DNA from: Flavobacteriales bacterium
GTDB lineage: Bacteria; Bacteroidota; Bacteroidia; NS11-12g; UBA955
Direction: 5' to 3'
NCBI GenBank assembly: GCA_002737705.1
Contig: NSIM01000011.1
Location: 1-57,262, forward strand
DNA: 57,262 bases
The notes under the pieces are model-generated. The model did not search any database and was not told the DNA's origin. It saw nothing but the letters and a program-made list of their open reading frames with translations. A program made the position numbers and the translations under genes. Shown piece by piece: positions 41,901 through 51,149 of the stretch (its first letter is position 1; the number at the start of each line of letters is the position of its first letter).

Positions 41901-44183
41901 ATGAAAAAAAAATCCTTTATACTCCGTGTTGCATTTAAACTCATTTTAATACTGGTTTTATTTTTCTCTGCTTGCAATTCTCCCAAAAATCCCGAAACAG
42001 ATTCCCGTTTTGATGGCAATCGAAAAATGGCCAAATTATTGGATAGCCTAAACAATTCTGCCGACCCGGATATCAATTATTTCCTCAGTGGTCGAAGGGC
42101 GGCTCGATTGCAACAAAAAGGACATTCTTTTACTGAATCCGATGACATCATTCGATGGGAAACCAAATACTGTTTTGAATTACTCAATGCAGGCAATACA
42201 GAATATGCCATTAAAAACCTTTTATTGATGATCAACAATTATAAAGGTGGAGCTGGAAATGCATTGCAAAATCCAGAATTTAAAAAAGTATTCGACCTAT
42301 TGGCAGTGGCTAATTTGCGACTGGGTGAGTCTGAAAATTGTCTTTCAAACCACAATTCTGCCAGCTGTATTATGCCATTACAAGAAAATGCCGTTCATAA
42401 AATTCCCAAAGGATCATCCAATGCCATTGATTTGTATTCTGATATATTAAAGGTATATCCCAATGACTTACAGAGTAAATGGCTTTTAAATATTGCATAC
42501 ATGACCCTCGGCCAATACCCATTAAAGGTTCCATCCAAGCACCTTATTCCTTTTGATGAATTGGATGAGCCCGCGCCTGGTTTTATTCCCTTCAAAAATC
42601 TTGCTGTTGAATTGGGAATTGACGTAAACAATTTGGCTGGCGCTTCAATTATAGAAGATTTTAACAATGATGGATGGATGGATATTTTCTGCACTTCCTA
42701 TGGTTTGTTTGATGAAGTAAAACTTTTTATCGCTGATGGAAAAGGTTCATATTCCAACGAAAGTGGCAAAGCCATGCTCTCGGGAATCGTGGGTGGACTC
42801 AATGCCAAACAAGCAGATTTTAACAATGATGGATGGATGGACATCCTTATTTTGCGAGGTGCATGGCTTGATAAAGGAGGTGAGTGGCCAAATAGTTTGT
42901 TGCGAAACAATGGTGATGGAACCTTTAGCGACATTACCATCTCTTCTGGAATGCTCAGTTTTTGCCCAACCGAAACAGCGACATGGGCGGATGTTAACAA
43001 TGACGGCCTACTGGACGTGTTTGTTGCAAATGAGAATAACGATGCCAATGAATTTCCTTGTGAATTGTTTGTCAACAACGGCAACGAAACATTTACCGAT
43101 GTTGCCAAAGATTGGGGTTTGGACGGAAATTTTGGATGGGCAAAAGCCGCGGTTTTTGCAGACTTTAACAACGATGGATTACAAGACTTATTCATCTCTT
43201 GTTTGAACCAATCGAATAAATTATTCATGAACCGTGGACAGAACAACAAATCCAAAAGGATGCTATTCGAAAACATAGCAGAAAAAGCAGGCATCACCCT
43301 GCCTTTTCAAAGTTTTCCAGCCTTGGTTTTTGACTACAACAATGATGGCTTAGAGGATATTTTCTGCACTTCCTTCCCGATGGACAAATTGGGCTTGGTT
43401 GGAGAAGAGGCGGCAAAAGAATATTTAAGAATCGCCTCGTCTACAGAAAAAGCCAAACTCTATAAAAACCAAGGAAATGAAACATTCCAAGATGTGAGCA
43501 AGTCCATGGGATTAGACAAGATAATTTTTGCCATGGGCTTTAATTTTGGCGATTTAGACAATGATGGCTGGTTAGATGTTTATGCCGGTACAGGGGCCTT
43601 CGAGTATACGTCGCTCGTACCAAACCGGGTATTTAAGAACGAGAAAGGAACACATTTTTCAGAAATTACGATGGCTTCTGGAATGGCCCATTTACAAAAA
43701 GGACATGGAATATCTTTCGGCGACCTTGATAACGATGGCGATCAAGATTTATACATTACCCTTGGAGGTGCTGTAGAAGGAGACAACGCACACAATGCAT
43801 TGTTTGCCAACCCAAATCATAAAAATCATTGGATTACCCTCATGCTAGAAGGCGTGGGCTCTGCCAAAGATGGACAAACCAGCAGGGTGAAAATTGTAAG
43901 TTCTGGACCCGAAGGCCGTCAAGTTTTTTACCATACAATCGGGTCCGGTGGATCCTTTGGGGCCAATAGCATTCAATTAGAGGCTGGCTTGGGCAATTCT
44001 AGCACGATTGAATCTGTAGAAATTTTATGGATGGGTGACCCGAAAAAGAAAGAGGTTTTTACAAATCTGCCTATCGACAAGGTTGTAAAAATTGTCCAAG
44101 GATCCAAAAAATTTACCGTGGTTCAGCGTTTGCCCATTCCTCTCAAAGGCAATGGAAACAGCAATAATTGTTGTAAAAAATAA
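41901..44183 (+). CDS. FG-GAP/VCBS-repeat lipoprotein with ASPIC/UnbV domain
   Basis: The 760-residue product has a lipoprotein signal with lipobox Cys25 (LFFSAC). A helical, TPR-like N-terminal part (to about residue 220) is followed by seven or so calcium-binding FG-GAP repeats of the form DFNNDGWMDIF, DVNNDGLLDVF, DYNNDGLEDIF and DLDNDGDQDLY. The C-terminal ASPIC/UnbV domain spans about 650-745 (GSGGSFGANSIQLEAGLG). Such proteins are surface-anchored adhesion or polymer-binding proteins in Bacteroidetes. Two stretches of nearly identical DNA occur in the repeats. Confidence 0.9.
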   Translation: MKKKSFILRVAFKLILILVLFFSACNSPKNPETDSRFDGNRKMAKLLDSLNNSADPDINYFLSGRRAARLQQKGHSFTESDDIIRWETKYCFELLNAGNTEYAIKNLLLMINNYKGGAGNALQNPEFKKVFDLLAVANLRLGESENCLSNHNSASCIMPLQENAVHKIPKGSSNAIDLYSDILKVYPNDLQSKWLLNIAYMTLGQYPLKVPSKHLIPFDELDEPAPGFIPFKNLAVELGIDVNNLAGASIIEDFNNDGWMDIFCTSYGLFDEVKLFIADGKGSYSNESGKAMLSGIVGGLNAKQADFNNDGWMDILILRGAWLDKGGEWPNSLLRNNGDGTFSDITISSGMLSFCPTETATWADVNNDGLLDVFVANENNDANEFPCELFVNNGNETFTDVAKDWGLDGNFGWAKAAVFADFNNDGLQDLFISCLNQSNKLFMNRGQNNKSKRMLFENIAEKAGITLPFQSFPALVFDYNNDGLEDIFCTSFPMDKLGLVGEEAAKEYLRIASSTEKAKLYKNQGNETFQDVSKSMGLDKIIFAMGFNFGDLDNDGWLDVYAGTGAFEYTSLVPNRVFKNEKGTHFSEITMASGMAHLQKGHGISFGDLDNDGDQDLYITLGGAVEGDNAHNALFANPNHKNHWITLMLEGVGSAKDGQTSRVKIVSSGPEGRQVFYHTIGSGGSFGANSIQLEAGLGNSSTIESVEILWMGDPKKKEVFTNLPIDKVVKIVQGSKKFTVVQRLPIPLKGNGNSNNCCKK
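42657..42841 (+). repeat. Direct repeat of 26 bp within the FG-GAP coding region
   Basis: Identical 26-base copies lie at 42657-42682 and 42816-42841, coding DFNNDGWMD in both. A different 20-base stretch repeats exactly at 42680-42699 and 43355-43374, coding DIFCTS. The sameness at third codon positions points to recent duplication or gene conversion between blades. Confidence 0.85.
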
Positions 44184-44234
44184 TTTTCTTTATATCCAAT
44201 TACAATTCAAATGCAATCGGCGATGTTGGATTGA

Positions 44235-44242
44235 TATATTTG
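44235..44242 (+). promoter_or_regulatory. -7 element (TATATTTG) for the SAM-hydrolase-like gene
   Basis: An exact TAnnTTTG match lies 42 bases before ATG 44285. The alternative start at 44246 would be only three bases past it, so the element favours the later start. Confidence 0.4.
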
Positions 44243-44284
44243 TAGTTGGGATTAACCCAGTGGCACTCCCCTTGCCTATTTATC

Positions 44285-45082
44285 ATGTCGACAACAAATT
44301 CGATCCCAGATCCATTATTGCACTTACTGTGTGATTTTAGTGTTGAATCTCCCGACTTCACCATATCGCAAGCACTATTGGCAAAACATTTCCCCAACAT
44401 GAAATGTGTTGTTAGCCCACAGAAATTCAAAAAAGGGCACATACTAGCCCAATCCGTATTTTTAAAGCTGGTGGTTTCCTCGTTCCCAGACGGAACAATA
44501 CATATTTGCAGGGTCGGCACCATGAGTAAACAGGCAGCACGGTTTATAGTGGCAAAAAGCGGTGGGCATTATTTCATGGGCCCAGACAACGGCTTATTGC
44601 CCTTGTATTTTGGTGATTCTGAACTCGAATACTTCAATATCACACCAAGAGATTCCATTTTAGACCCCTTAAAACATGTATATATTCCTGCAATTGAAAA
44701 ACTCATCGCTGGAAACATGATTCTTTCTGGCATATTTGATGTCAAGGAAACCCTTGTGAGATCAATGCTTCCCTTACCGACACTTTCAAATGACACCCTC
44801 AATCTCACAGTTATTTATATCGATTATTATGGGAATGTGTATTTTAATTTAGACCGAAAAACATTTATAGAAGTGGGGCAAGGTCGCAACTTCACATTGC
44901 GAATTAACAGCAACATTGTCATTCAAAAACTAAGTTCAAATTACAATGACGTGAATGAAGGAATCGAATTGTGTTTGTTTGGCCATGGCGATATTCTACA
45001 AGTCGCTGTAAATAGCGGATCCGCAGAACAATACCTGGGATTGGGGGATGGCAGAAACGTAATTATCCAATTTGCCGTATGA
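44285..45082 (+). CDS. SAM hydrolase-like (DUF62/SAM hydroxide adenosyltransferase family) protein
   Basis: The 265-residue product has the two-domain family outline: a short acidic start LLCDFSVESPDF near residue 14, FPDGTIHICRVG near 75, GGHYFMGPDNGLLPLYFG near 101-118, and a C-terminal domain with VIYIDYYGNVYFNLDR near 180-195. Active enzymes split SAM into adenosine and methionine. The Asp of the VDPGVG motif is Gly here (CRVGTM) and the HGRD histidine is missing (PLKHVY), so catalysis is doubtful. ATG 44285 is preferred to 44246. It overlaps the next gene by four bases. Confidence 0.7.
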   Translation: MSTTNSIPDPLLHLLCDFSVESPDFTISQALLAKHFPNMKCVVSPQKFKKGHILAQSVFLKLVVSSFPDGTIHICRVGTMSKQAARFIVAKSGGHYFMGPDNGLLPLYFGDSELEYFNITPRDSILDPLKHVYIPAIEKLIAGNMILSGIFDVKETLVRSMLPLPTLSNDTLNLTVIYIDYYGNVYFNLDRKTFIEVGQGRNFTLRINSNIVIQKLSSNYNDVNEGIELCLFGHGDILQVAVNSGSAEQYLGLGDGRNVIIQFAV

Positions 45083-45378
45083 TCGAGAGAATCGTAATTA
45101 TGACTTTCTTACCCGAAAGGGTTCAAGAATTTATGGATATTTTTGACTCGTCTAGTGCATCAATCCGGCAATTCTCAGGCTGCAATGGATTGCGTTTACT
45201 GCAAAACAAAGAAAAACTCTTTCAATTAACAACCTATAGTTTATGGGAATCGGACTTGGCCCTTGAAAATTATAGAAACTCCGCATTATTTGCTTCAACA
45301 TGGGCTAAAACCAAAGTGTTGTTTATGGAAAAGCCCTTGGCATTTTCTAGCGTGATTACCCGTGAAGTTATAGGATGA
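45079..45378 (+). CDS. Antibiotic biosynthesis monooxygenase (ABM) domain protein
   Basis: This 99-residue dimeric alpha/beta-barrel protein matches the ABM superfamily, with FLPERVQEFMDIFDSSSASI, FSGCNGLRLLQNK and the conserved turn YSLWESDLALENYRNSALF. Members act as heme-degrading or quinol monooxygenases or as simple binders; the role here is unknown. The four-base overlap with the SAM-hydrolase-like gene indicates co-translation. It ends directly against the convergent oxidase gene. Confidence 0.82.
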   Translation: MIERIVIMTFLPERVQEFMDIFDSSSASIRQFSGCNGLRLLQNKEKLFQLTTYSLWESDLALENYRNSALFASTWAKTKVLFMEKPLAFSSVITREVIG

Positions 45379-46779
45379 TCAGTCTAGCCATTTCCCAGGA
45401 TTGAGAATATTCATCGGATCAAAAGTTTGTTTAATGCCACGCATCAGCCTGTAATGGGTGTCATCAAAGACAATCGGAAGGTATTCTTTCTGAACAAGCC
45501 CTACCCCATGTTCACCACTGATGGTCCCTCCCAATGCTTTACAATGCTCAAATATTTCAACAATTGCTTTGGGGATATCCGACTTCCATTGGCTCTGTGA
45601 CAAATTGTTTTTGAGAATATTGATGTGCAAGTTTCCGTCTCCCGCATGCCCATAACAAACCGATTGAAAACCATATCGAAAACCAATCTCTTTCACTTTT
45701 TTAAGCAAGGATGGCAAAGAGGCCCTGGGAACCACAGTATCTTCTTCTTTGTAGGCAGATACTTGCTTAACAGCCAATCCAATTGCCCTGCGAACCTTCC
45801 ACCATTCATTGCCAATATCACCATTGGGAGCAGGAATAATCTCCAGTGGATGAAAGGGTTCCAAAATTGCATACACGCCTTCTGCTTGGGCGAATAAATC
45901 CTCTCCGTCAAATCCATCAAAGGCAAATAAGAGATACGCTTCCGCTTGGGCATGAATGGGGAACGAAGCCTGGGTTGCCTTCATTGATAGTTCAATACCC
46001 GATTTTTCCATAAACTCAATGGCACATGGCTTGAATTTAGAAATTAACACATCATTGACAGCGGCTGCACAATCTTCAAGATTATCAAATGCAGCAACCA
46101 TGAGTAATTCTTGGGTGGGTTTGGGTATTAATTTGAGAACTGCCTTGGTGATGATACCCAACATCCCTTCACTGCCTATCATGAGGTGTGTCAGGGAAAA
46201 TCCCGTAGAATTTTTGAGTGTATTCGCCCCCGTCCATACAATCTCACCACTGGGCAATACAATTTCTAAATTTAGTACATAATCGCGGGTAATTCCATAT
46301 TTAACAGCACGGGGCCCGCCAGCGCCATGTGCCAAATTTCCGCCAATCGTGGATGATTCTTGTGAAGCAGGATCTGGAGGATAATAGAGACCATGTTCTT
46401 CAACAGCTTTTTTTATGTCTGCATTAATAACCCCAGTTTCAGTGGTAATGGTTAGATTGTGTGTATCAATGGAGACAATTTTATTTAAGTTCTTGGTACT
46501 GAGAACCAATCCGTATAGAACAGGCAAGCAGGCGCCAGAAAGACCCGTTCCTGCCCCACGTGTATATACTGGTAAGGAATGTTGACTGCAATATCGCAGG
46601 ATTTGAGAAACCTCTTCGACCGAATTGGGAAAACATACCGCCATAGGAGGAAAAAATAAATCTTCTGTATAATCCGAACCAAAAGGGATTAATTCGACTG
46701 GATTAAAAATGAATTCCACCCCCGTCACTAGTTTTACCAAGGGATTGAGCTTATCGATCGTGGCGTTTTGTAAGTTCAT
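45379..46779 (-). CDS. FAD-linked oxidase (GlcD/D-lactate dehydrogenase type)
   Basis: The 466-residue flavoprotein has the PCMH FAD-binding domain (VYTRGAGTGLSGACLPV near residue 74, PPDPASQESSTIGGN near 135, TGFSLTHLMIGSEGMLGIIT near 192-211). The C-terminal oxidase domain shows CYGHAGDGNLHINI near 377-390 and GEHGVGLVQKEYLP near 420. It likely oxidises D-lactate or glycolate and passes electrons to quinone. No GlcE or GlcF partner is adjacent, so the single-subunit type is likely. It diverges from the downstream sensor kinase. Confidence 0.9.
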   Translation of the reverse strand: MNLQNATIDKLNPLVKLVTGVEFIFNPVELIPFGSDYTEDLFFPPMAVCFPNSVEEVSQILRYCSQHSLPVYTRGAGTGLSGACLPVLYGLVLSTKNLNKIVSIDTHNLTITTETGVINADIKKAVEEHGLYYPPDPASQESSTIGGNLAHGAGGPRAVKYGITRDYVLNLEIVLPSGEIVWTGANTLKNSTGFSLTHLMIGSEGMLGIITKAVLKLIPKPTQELLMVAAFDNLEDCAAAVNDVLISKFKPCAIEFMEKSGIELSMKATQASFPIHAQAEAYLLFAFDGFDGEDLFAQAEGVYAILEPFHPLEIIPAPNGDIGNEWWKVRRAIGLAVKQVSAYKEEDTVVPRASLPSLLKKVKEIGFRYGFQSVCYGHAGDGNLHINILKNNLSQSQWKSDIPKAIVEIFEHCKALGGTISGEHGVGLVQKEYLPIVFDDTHYRLMRGIKQTFDPMNILNPGKWLD

Positions 46780-46865
46780 TGTAAAACCTTGGCAATCTAC
46801 ACATACTTAACAATAATAACACGAACTTTGTATGTTTCATTTATGAAAAATCGGTATAGTTCAAC

Positions 46866-48044
46866 ATGATACCCCAGCGAAAAATATTGAAAGGCGTAGC
46901 CATTTTTTTGACCTGCTATATGATTGCGGCCTTAACATGGTGGACCTATTCTTTGTTAAAATACAGCCAGCGAGACTATCAATTAAACAAAGAAATTTTA
47001 GCGCTCGAAAGTGAGCTCCTTCTTAAAAAAGTACAAATGCAATTCCAAATAGATTCTATTGCAGACGATACGCTGTTTATTAAGTCAAATCAAACGCAGT
47101 GCAACAATATCGACCGTTCTATTCATTATTTTATATCAAAAGAAACCCAAAAATTTCAAGTCTTTTCTGCATACAATCCCCAACTTCAAATCTTAAAAAT
47201 ACATCTTAAAATCAAAAAAAAATTATTGGGATCTATAAACGATAAACTTGAAGCCAAAACGATGGCCTGGTTGGGGGAAGGAATAACCATTGGAATTCTT
47301 ACCTTATTGGTAATTGGCGCAATGTATATTTACATCGATAGAATTATTCAATTTAACCAACAGAAATCAAATTTTTTATTGGCTGTTACCCACGAATTGA
47401 AAACGCCGATTGCTGCAGCAAAGTTGGCAATTCAAACTTTGGTTCGCAATAAAAACAAAGACAAACAAGAGCGGGTTTTGGCAATTTCAGAGCAAAACAT
47501 GGACAGACTTTCAAAACTAATGGAACGCATATTGTTGGCTACCCAATTCGAAAGCACCCTTCCAAGAGCCAACAAACAATGGATTTCGGTTTCTAAAATT
47601 GTTGCCATGGCAATCAGTCACGCCCAATTTACATCCGATCAATTGCAAAAAATCGATATTTCGAGAACCTCTGATTTTGAAATTTTTTGCGATCCCGAAA
47701 TGGTAAAAATCGCCTTTGCAAATATTTTAACCAATGGTATAAAGTATTGTGAGAAAGATTCTGAATCGATAAAAATCGAGTCTTTTATTCAGAATGGCCA
47801 ATACCATACCGAATTTTCAGACCTAGGTTTTGGCATATCACCCAGTGAACGCCTTAGAATATTTCAAAAATTTTACCGCATAGGCGATGAGAAAACCCGA
47901 AGTAGACAAGGTTCAGGCCTAGGACTGTATCTGGTAAAGTCTATTTTACAGTTGCATAGCGCCAACATTCTCGTTACCAACAACCATCCCAAAGGAAGCA
48001 AATTCTCCATTATTTACGATTCCAAACAATGCAAAATGACATGA
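46866..48044 (+). CDS. Sensor histidine kinase, HisKA type
   Basis: The 392-residue protein has membrane helices near 9-30 and 138-160 with about 105 residues of periplasmic, coiled-coil-rich sequence between them. The kinase core has the H box AVTHELKTPIAAA with His176, N box NILTNGIKYCEK near 289, G1 SDLGFGIS, F box FQKFYRIGDEKTR and G2 GSGLGLYLVK. Its signal is unknown. It is paired with the following response regulator through a short overlap. Confidence 0.94.
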   Translation: MIPQRKILKGVAIFLTCYMIAALTWWTYSLLKYSQRDYQLNKEILALESELLLKKVQMQFQIDSIADDTLFIKSNQTQCNNIDRSIHYFISKETQKFQVFSAYNPQLQILKIHLKIKKKLLGSINDKLEAKTMAWLGEGITIGILTLLVIGAMYIYIDRIIQFNQQKSNFLLAVTHELKTPIAAAKLAIQTLVRNKNKDKQERVLAISEQNMDRLSKLMERILLATQFESTLPRANKQWISVSKIVAMAISHAQFTSDQLQKIDISRTSDFEIFCDPEMVKIAFANILTNGIKYCEKDSESIKIESFIQNGQYHTEFSDLGFGISPSERLRIFQKFYRIGDEKTRSRQGSGLGLYLVKSILQLHSANILVTNNHPKGSKFSIIYDSKQCKMT

Positions 48045-48742
48045 TACAATACAAAATTTTACTTGTAGAGGATGAGTCTGACATTGCAGAACTATTGAGA
48101 ATCAACTTAGAAGACGAGGGATACAAATTGGTATTGGCCGCACATGGTGCAATTGCGATTCAAAAAATAATGTCGGAACATTTTGATTTGATAATCATGG
48201 ATGTGATGATGCCAAGTATGGATGGGTTAACAACAACGCAACACATAAGACTTTTAAACAACAATGTCCCAGTATTGATGCTTTCTGCCGGCAATACAAG
48301 CCAAGATCGAATTGATGGATTAAAATCGGGTGCAGATGATTATATGGGAAAACCTTTTGAATTGGAAGAATTATTTTTGCGTGTGAAAGGAATATTGTCA
48401 AGGGCCAATAGAGATGATCCTAACATCAATTTGATTGAATTTGCTTTTGGACAAAATTTTATTGATTTTAATAGCTATATAGCCAAAGGGATCAATGGAG
48501 AATTCAAGCTCACCAAAAAAGAAGCCCAACTGCTTCGATTGCTTATTGAAAGAAAAAATCAAGTTGTGACCCGAGAAGATATCTTGAAAACTGTGTGGGG
48601 GTATGTGGCTTTTCCCAATACGAGAACCATAGACAATTTCATACTATCTTTTCGTAAATATTTTGAAAAAGACATCAAGCGACCTCGATATTTTTTAAGC
48701 CATCGTGGACTGGGTTATAAGTTCAAAATCGAAGAAGAGTAA
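48041..48742 (+). CDS. OmpR-family response regulator
   Basis: The 233-residue regulator has a receiver domain (LLVEDESDIAELL, phospho-acceptor Asp54 in IIMDVMMPSMDG, Lys in YMGKPFE) and a winged-helix DNA-binding domain at about 130-230 (LTKKEAQLLRLLIERKNQVVTREDIL, TRTIDNFILSFRKYFE). ATG 48041 overlaps the kinase stop by four bases; a start at 48029 adds four residues. No target promoter is identifiable by eye. Confidence 0.94.
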   Translation: MIQYKILLVEDESDIAELLRINLEDEGYKLVLAAHGAIAIQKIMSEHFDLIIMDVMMPSMDGLTTTQHIRLLNNNVPVLMLSAGNTSQDRIDGLKSGADDYMGKPFELEELFLRVKGILSRANRDDPNINLIEFAFGQNFIDFNSYIAKGINGEFKLTKKEAQLLRLLIERKNQVVTREDILKTVWGYVAFPNTRTIDNFILSFRKYFEKDIKRPRYFLSHRGLGYKFKIEEE

Positions 48743-48879
48743 ACAGTATTTCTTTACAGCACGCCACTATTTGACGCACAACAATTTCCGACAATCGATT
48801 GCGTAACACACAAATTCAATCAAAAATTACTGGTCGAATACTTCTCTAAATGCCCAAAAAAAAGAGCCATTCCCAATGA

Positions 48880-49029
48880 AGTGAATGCCCATTAACCCTA
48901 CGTATTGATCGACTTCTTACCCTTGCACTGAACCATTTTCCATACAAAGGAAAAATTGTAGAACTGGAAATTGACCGCGGTAAAAACGAATGTGTAAATT
49001 GTCTTCGAATGGAAACCCTATGGTATTGA
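48880..49029 (+). pseudogene. Possible PepSY-like gene remnant, weak
   Basis: In the 275-base gap between the response regulator and the flavoprotein gene, one frame is open from 48880 to a TGA at 49027-49029 and reads LTLALNHFPYKGKIVELEID near its middle. That phrase resembles the PepSY pattern, but no start codon or full domain is present and a frame-breaking poly-A run lies at 48856-48863. It may be noncoding. Nothing else is recognised in the gap. Confidence 0.2.
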
Positions 49030-50277
49030 AGAGGCCTTATCCTTGATTTTCGCTATAGATTCGGAAACAATCGCTGCAGTAGACCACGCGGCCTGAAAAT
49101 TATACCCTCCCGTAACGCCATCGATGTCTAGTATCTCGCCAGTGGCATACAATCCAGGGTGTTTTCTCATCTCCATCGTTTCGGGATTAATTTCAGCCAA
49201 ATCAATACCTCCAGCAGTAACAAACTCTTCTTTGAAAGAGGTTTTTCCATCGATTTCAAAAGGCATTCGCAGCAGATTTTCTATGATTTTATTAAATTCA
49301 TATTTGCTCAATTCACACGATATTTTGCTTCCCAAAACCCCGGCGCGGAGGATCACAAATTCCCATAATCTTCTGGGTATTCCTTCAAGATAAAGGTTCT
49401 CCAGCATTTTTTTGGTATTTTGAATGATGGCATTTTGCAAAAACAACCGCATTTCATCTTCTGTTTTGTTGAGCCACGAAACATATACCGTAGTTTCATA
49501 ATTTTTTTCATTCATCCATCGAGCGCCCCAGGCACTCGTTTTCAATACTGCGGGCCCACTTATTCCCCAGTGTGTTATTAATAGTGGGCCGTTATAGGTC
49601 TCATCAAATCCCTGTAGTTTTATCCTAGCGTCCATTACAGAAAGTCCGTGCATTTCATGTAAATACGCATCTGAAATATTGAAAGTAAACAATGAAGGAA
49701 CAGGCTTTATTATGTTAATATTCAATTGTTTAATCATATTATACTGTGCTTCTTTTGGAAAGCCACCAATCGCCAAAACAACTGCATTTGCCATTTCGTT
49801 AGTGCCACTATTACAATTCACTTGCCACGCATAAAATCCATCTTTGGACAAAGGAATAATGGTCACTACCGAAGACAAAAGGCGCAAATCTACTCCCAGT
49901 TTTCGTGCGCGAAATTCCAATGCCTCTGCAACTGTTTCAGATGAATTTGTAATGGGGAACATACGTCCATCCACCTCGGTTTTCAGCGCAACACCATTTG
50001 CCAAAAACCAATCGATTGTATGGGACACTGAAAAACGTTTGAATACTTTTTTCAGAAAAGATCGTCCACGCGGGTACTGGGTTAAAAGAAGCGCATTGCT
50101 TCTACAGTCATGAGTGACATTGCAACGACCACCCCCACTAATTCTTAATTTTGCCAGTGTTTTTCCTGTTTTTTCTAGCAATACAACTTCAATTTCCGGA
50201 TTTAATTCTTTGATTCGAATGGCCGAAAAATAACCCGAAGCCCCAGCGCCAATTACAATTACCCGCTTGTTATTCAT
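49018..50277 (-). CDS. HI0933/YhiN-family NAD(P)/FAD-dependent oxidoreductase
   Basis: The 419-residue flavoprotein starts VIVIGAGASGYFSAIRIKE with the FAD dinucleotide motif, followed by KLRISGGGRCNVTHDC near residue 42-57, the family hallmark, and LAIGGFPKEAQYN near 167. The C-terminal VTAGGIDLAEINPETMEMR and GLYATGEILDIDGVTGGYNFQ complete the FAD site. The physiological substrate is unknown. The ATG overlaps the glycosyltransferase stop by four bases, so both are translated from the dnaE transcript. Confidence 0.92.
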   Translation of the reverse strand: MNNKRVIVIGAGASGYFSAIRIKELNPEIEVVLLEKTGKTLAKLRISGGGRCNVTHDCRSNALLLTQYPRGRSFLKKVFKRFSVSHTIDWFLANGVALKTEVDGRMFPITNSSETVAEALEFRARKLGVDLRLLSSVVTIIPLSKDGFYAWQVNCNSGTNEMANAVVLAIGGFPKEAQYNMIKQLNINIIKPVPSLFTFNISDAYLHEMHGLSVMDARIKLQGFDETYNGPLLITHWGISGPAVLKTSAWGARWMNEKNYETTVYVSWLNKTEDEMRLFLQNAIIQNTKKMLENLYLEGIPRRLWEFVILRAGVLGSKISCELSKYEFNKIIENLLRMPFEIDGKTSFKEEFVTAGGIDLAEINPETMEMRKHPGLYATGEILDIDGVTGGYNFQAAWSTAAIVSESIAKIKDKASSIP

Positions 50278-51149
50278 GGAATTAGTCTGTAATTTTTGTA
50301 CTCACCCGGTCTCCATCCAAATTTTTTCTCAACCCAATAGAGGAAACGTGCTTTTAAACCGAAATTTTTGCGTGTTGGATCCATTTCAAAAGTCCAATCA
50401 ATACCCGAAATCCTAGTATTCATAACAGCAGGATGGGTACCTGTAAAATGCTGCAACGAATCGATGTTTGAATAATCAAATACTTCCAAGGGCTTAACAT
50501 TCTTCTTCATGTGTGCGTCGCTATGCCACAGTCGGTGAAATTGCAATTGTTTTTGCTGTTGAAATGCAGGGTGTTTAACCCACCCATAATGATACATAGT
50601 TCCCCCTGAATGAGCAACATTGAGTTTCTTGCCTTGTGTGGTTCTAAACCCCTGTGCATCTTTCCAACTACAAATATCTTTTCTGTTTCGAATAATTCTG
50701 ATTTCATTTCGATACCACCGACGAGAATCTCCAACCATGGCATAATTTCCATAAAAATGTTGGTAGTCAAACAGCAATCCTTCCACTTTCTCATTGTTCA
50801 AATACTTTTCCATAGAAGCCTTTACAACCGGATAAAATTGTTCGTGAATGCATTCGTCGGCTTGAATATAAAACAACCAATCTGCATCTATAGAAACGTG
50901 CGATTTTGCCTTATTCGTTTCATCGGCCAAGACAGCCCCCCCTTTTCGATTATTGTCATCCCAAATGGTGTCTATAATACGAATTTTGGGTTCATTGAGT
51001 GATTCAATGTATTCTCTGGTTCCATCGCAACTATTGCCAACAGCAATAACCAATTCGTCAACCATCGGCAAAATCGACAGCAAGGCTTCCTTTAAAGGAT
51101 AATCAGCCTTAATTATGTTTCTGGCTATTGTAAAACCGGCGACTTTCAT
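50274..51149 (-). CDS. Glycosyltransferase family 2-like protein
   Basis: The 291-residue GT-A protein starts AGFTIARNIIKADYPLKEAL, the usual opening of this family, with AVGNSCDGTREYI near residue 36 and the DxD-like metal motif YIQADE at 94-99. It should transfer a sugar to a cell-envelope acceptor. The start overlaps the dnaE coding region by 41 bases. Because the opening residues are conserved in character, the overlap must come from dnaE extending past its usual end. Confidence 0.85.
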   Translation of the reverse strand: MKVAGFTIARNIIKADYPLKEALLSILPMVDELVIAVGNSCDGTREYIESLNEPKIRIIDTIWDDNNRKGGAVLADETNKAKSHVSIDADWLFYIQADECIHEQFYPVVKASMEKYLNNEKVEGLLFDYQHFYGNYAMVGDSRRWYRNEIRIIRNRKDICSWKDAQGFRTTQGKKLNVAHSGGTMYHYGWVKHPAFQQQKQLQFHRLWHSDAHMKKNVKPLEVFDYSNIDSLQHFTGTHPAVMNTRISGIDWTFEMDPTRKNFGLKARFLYWVEKKFGWRPGEYKNYRLIP

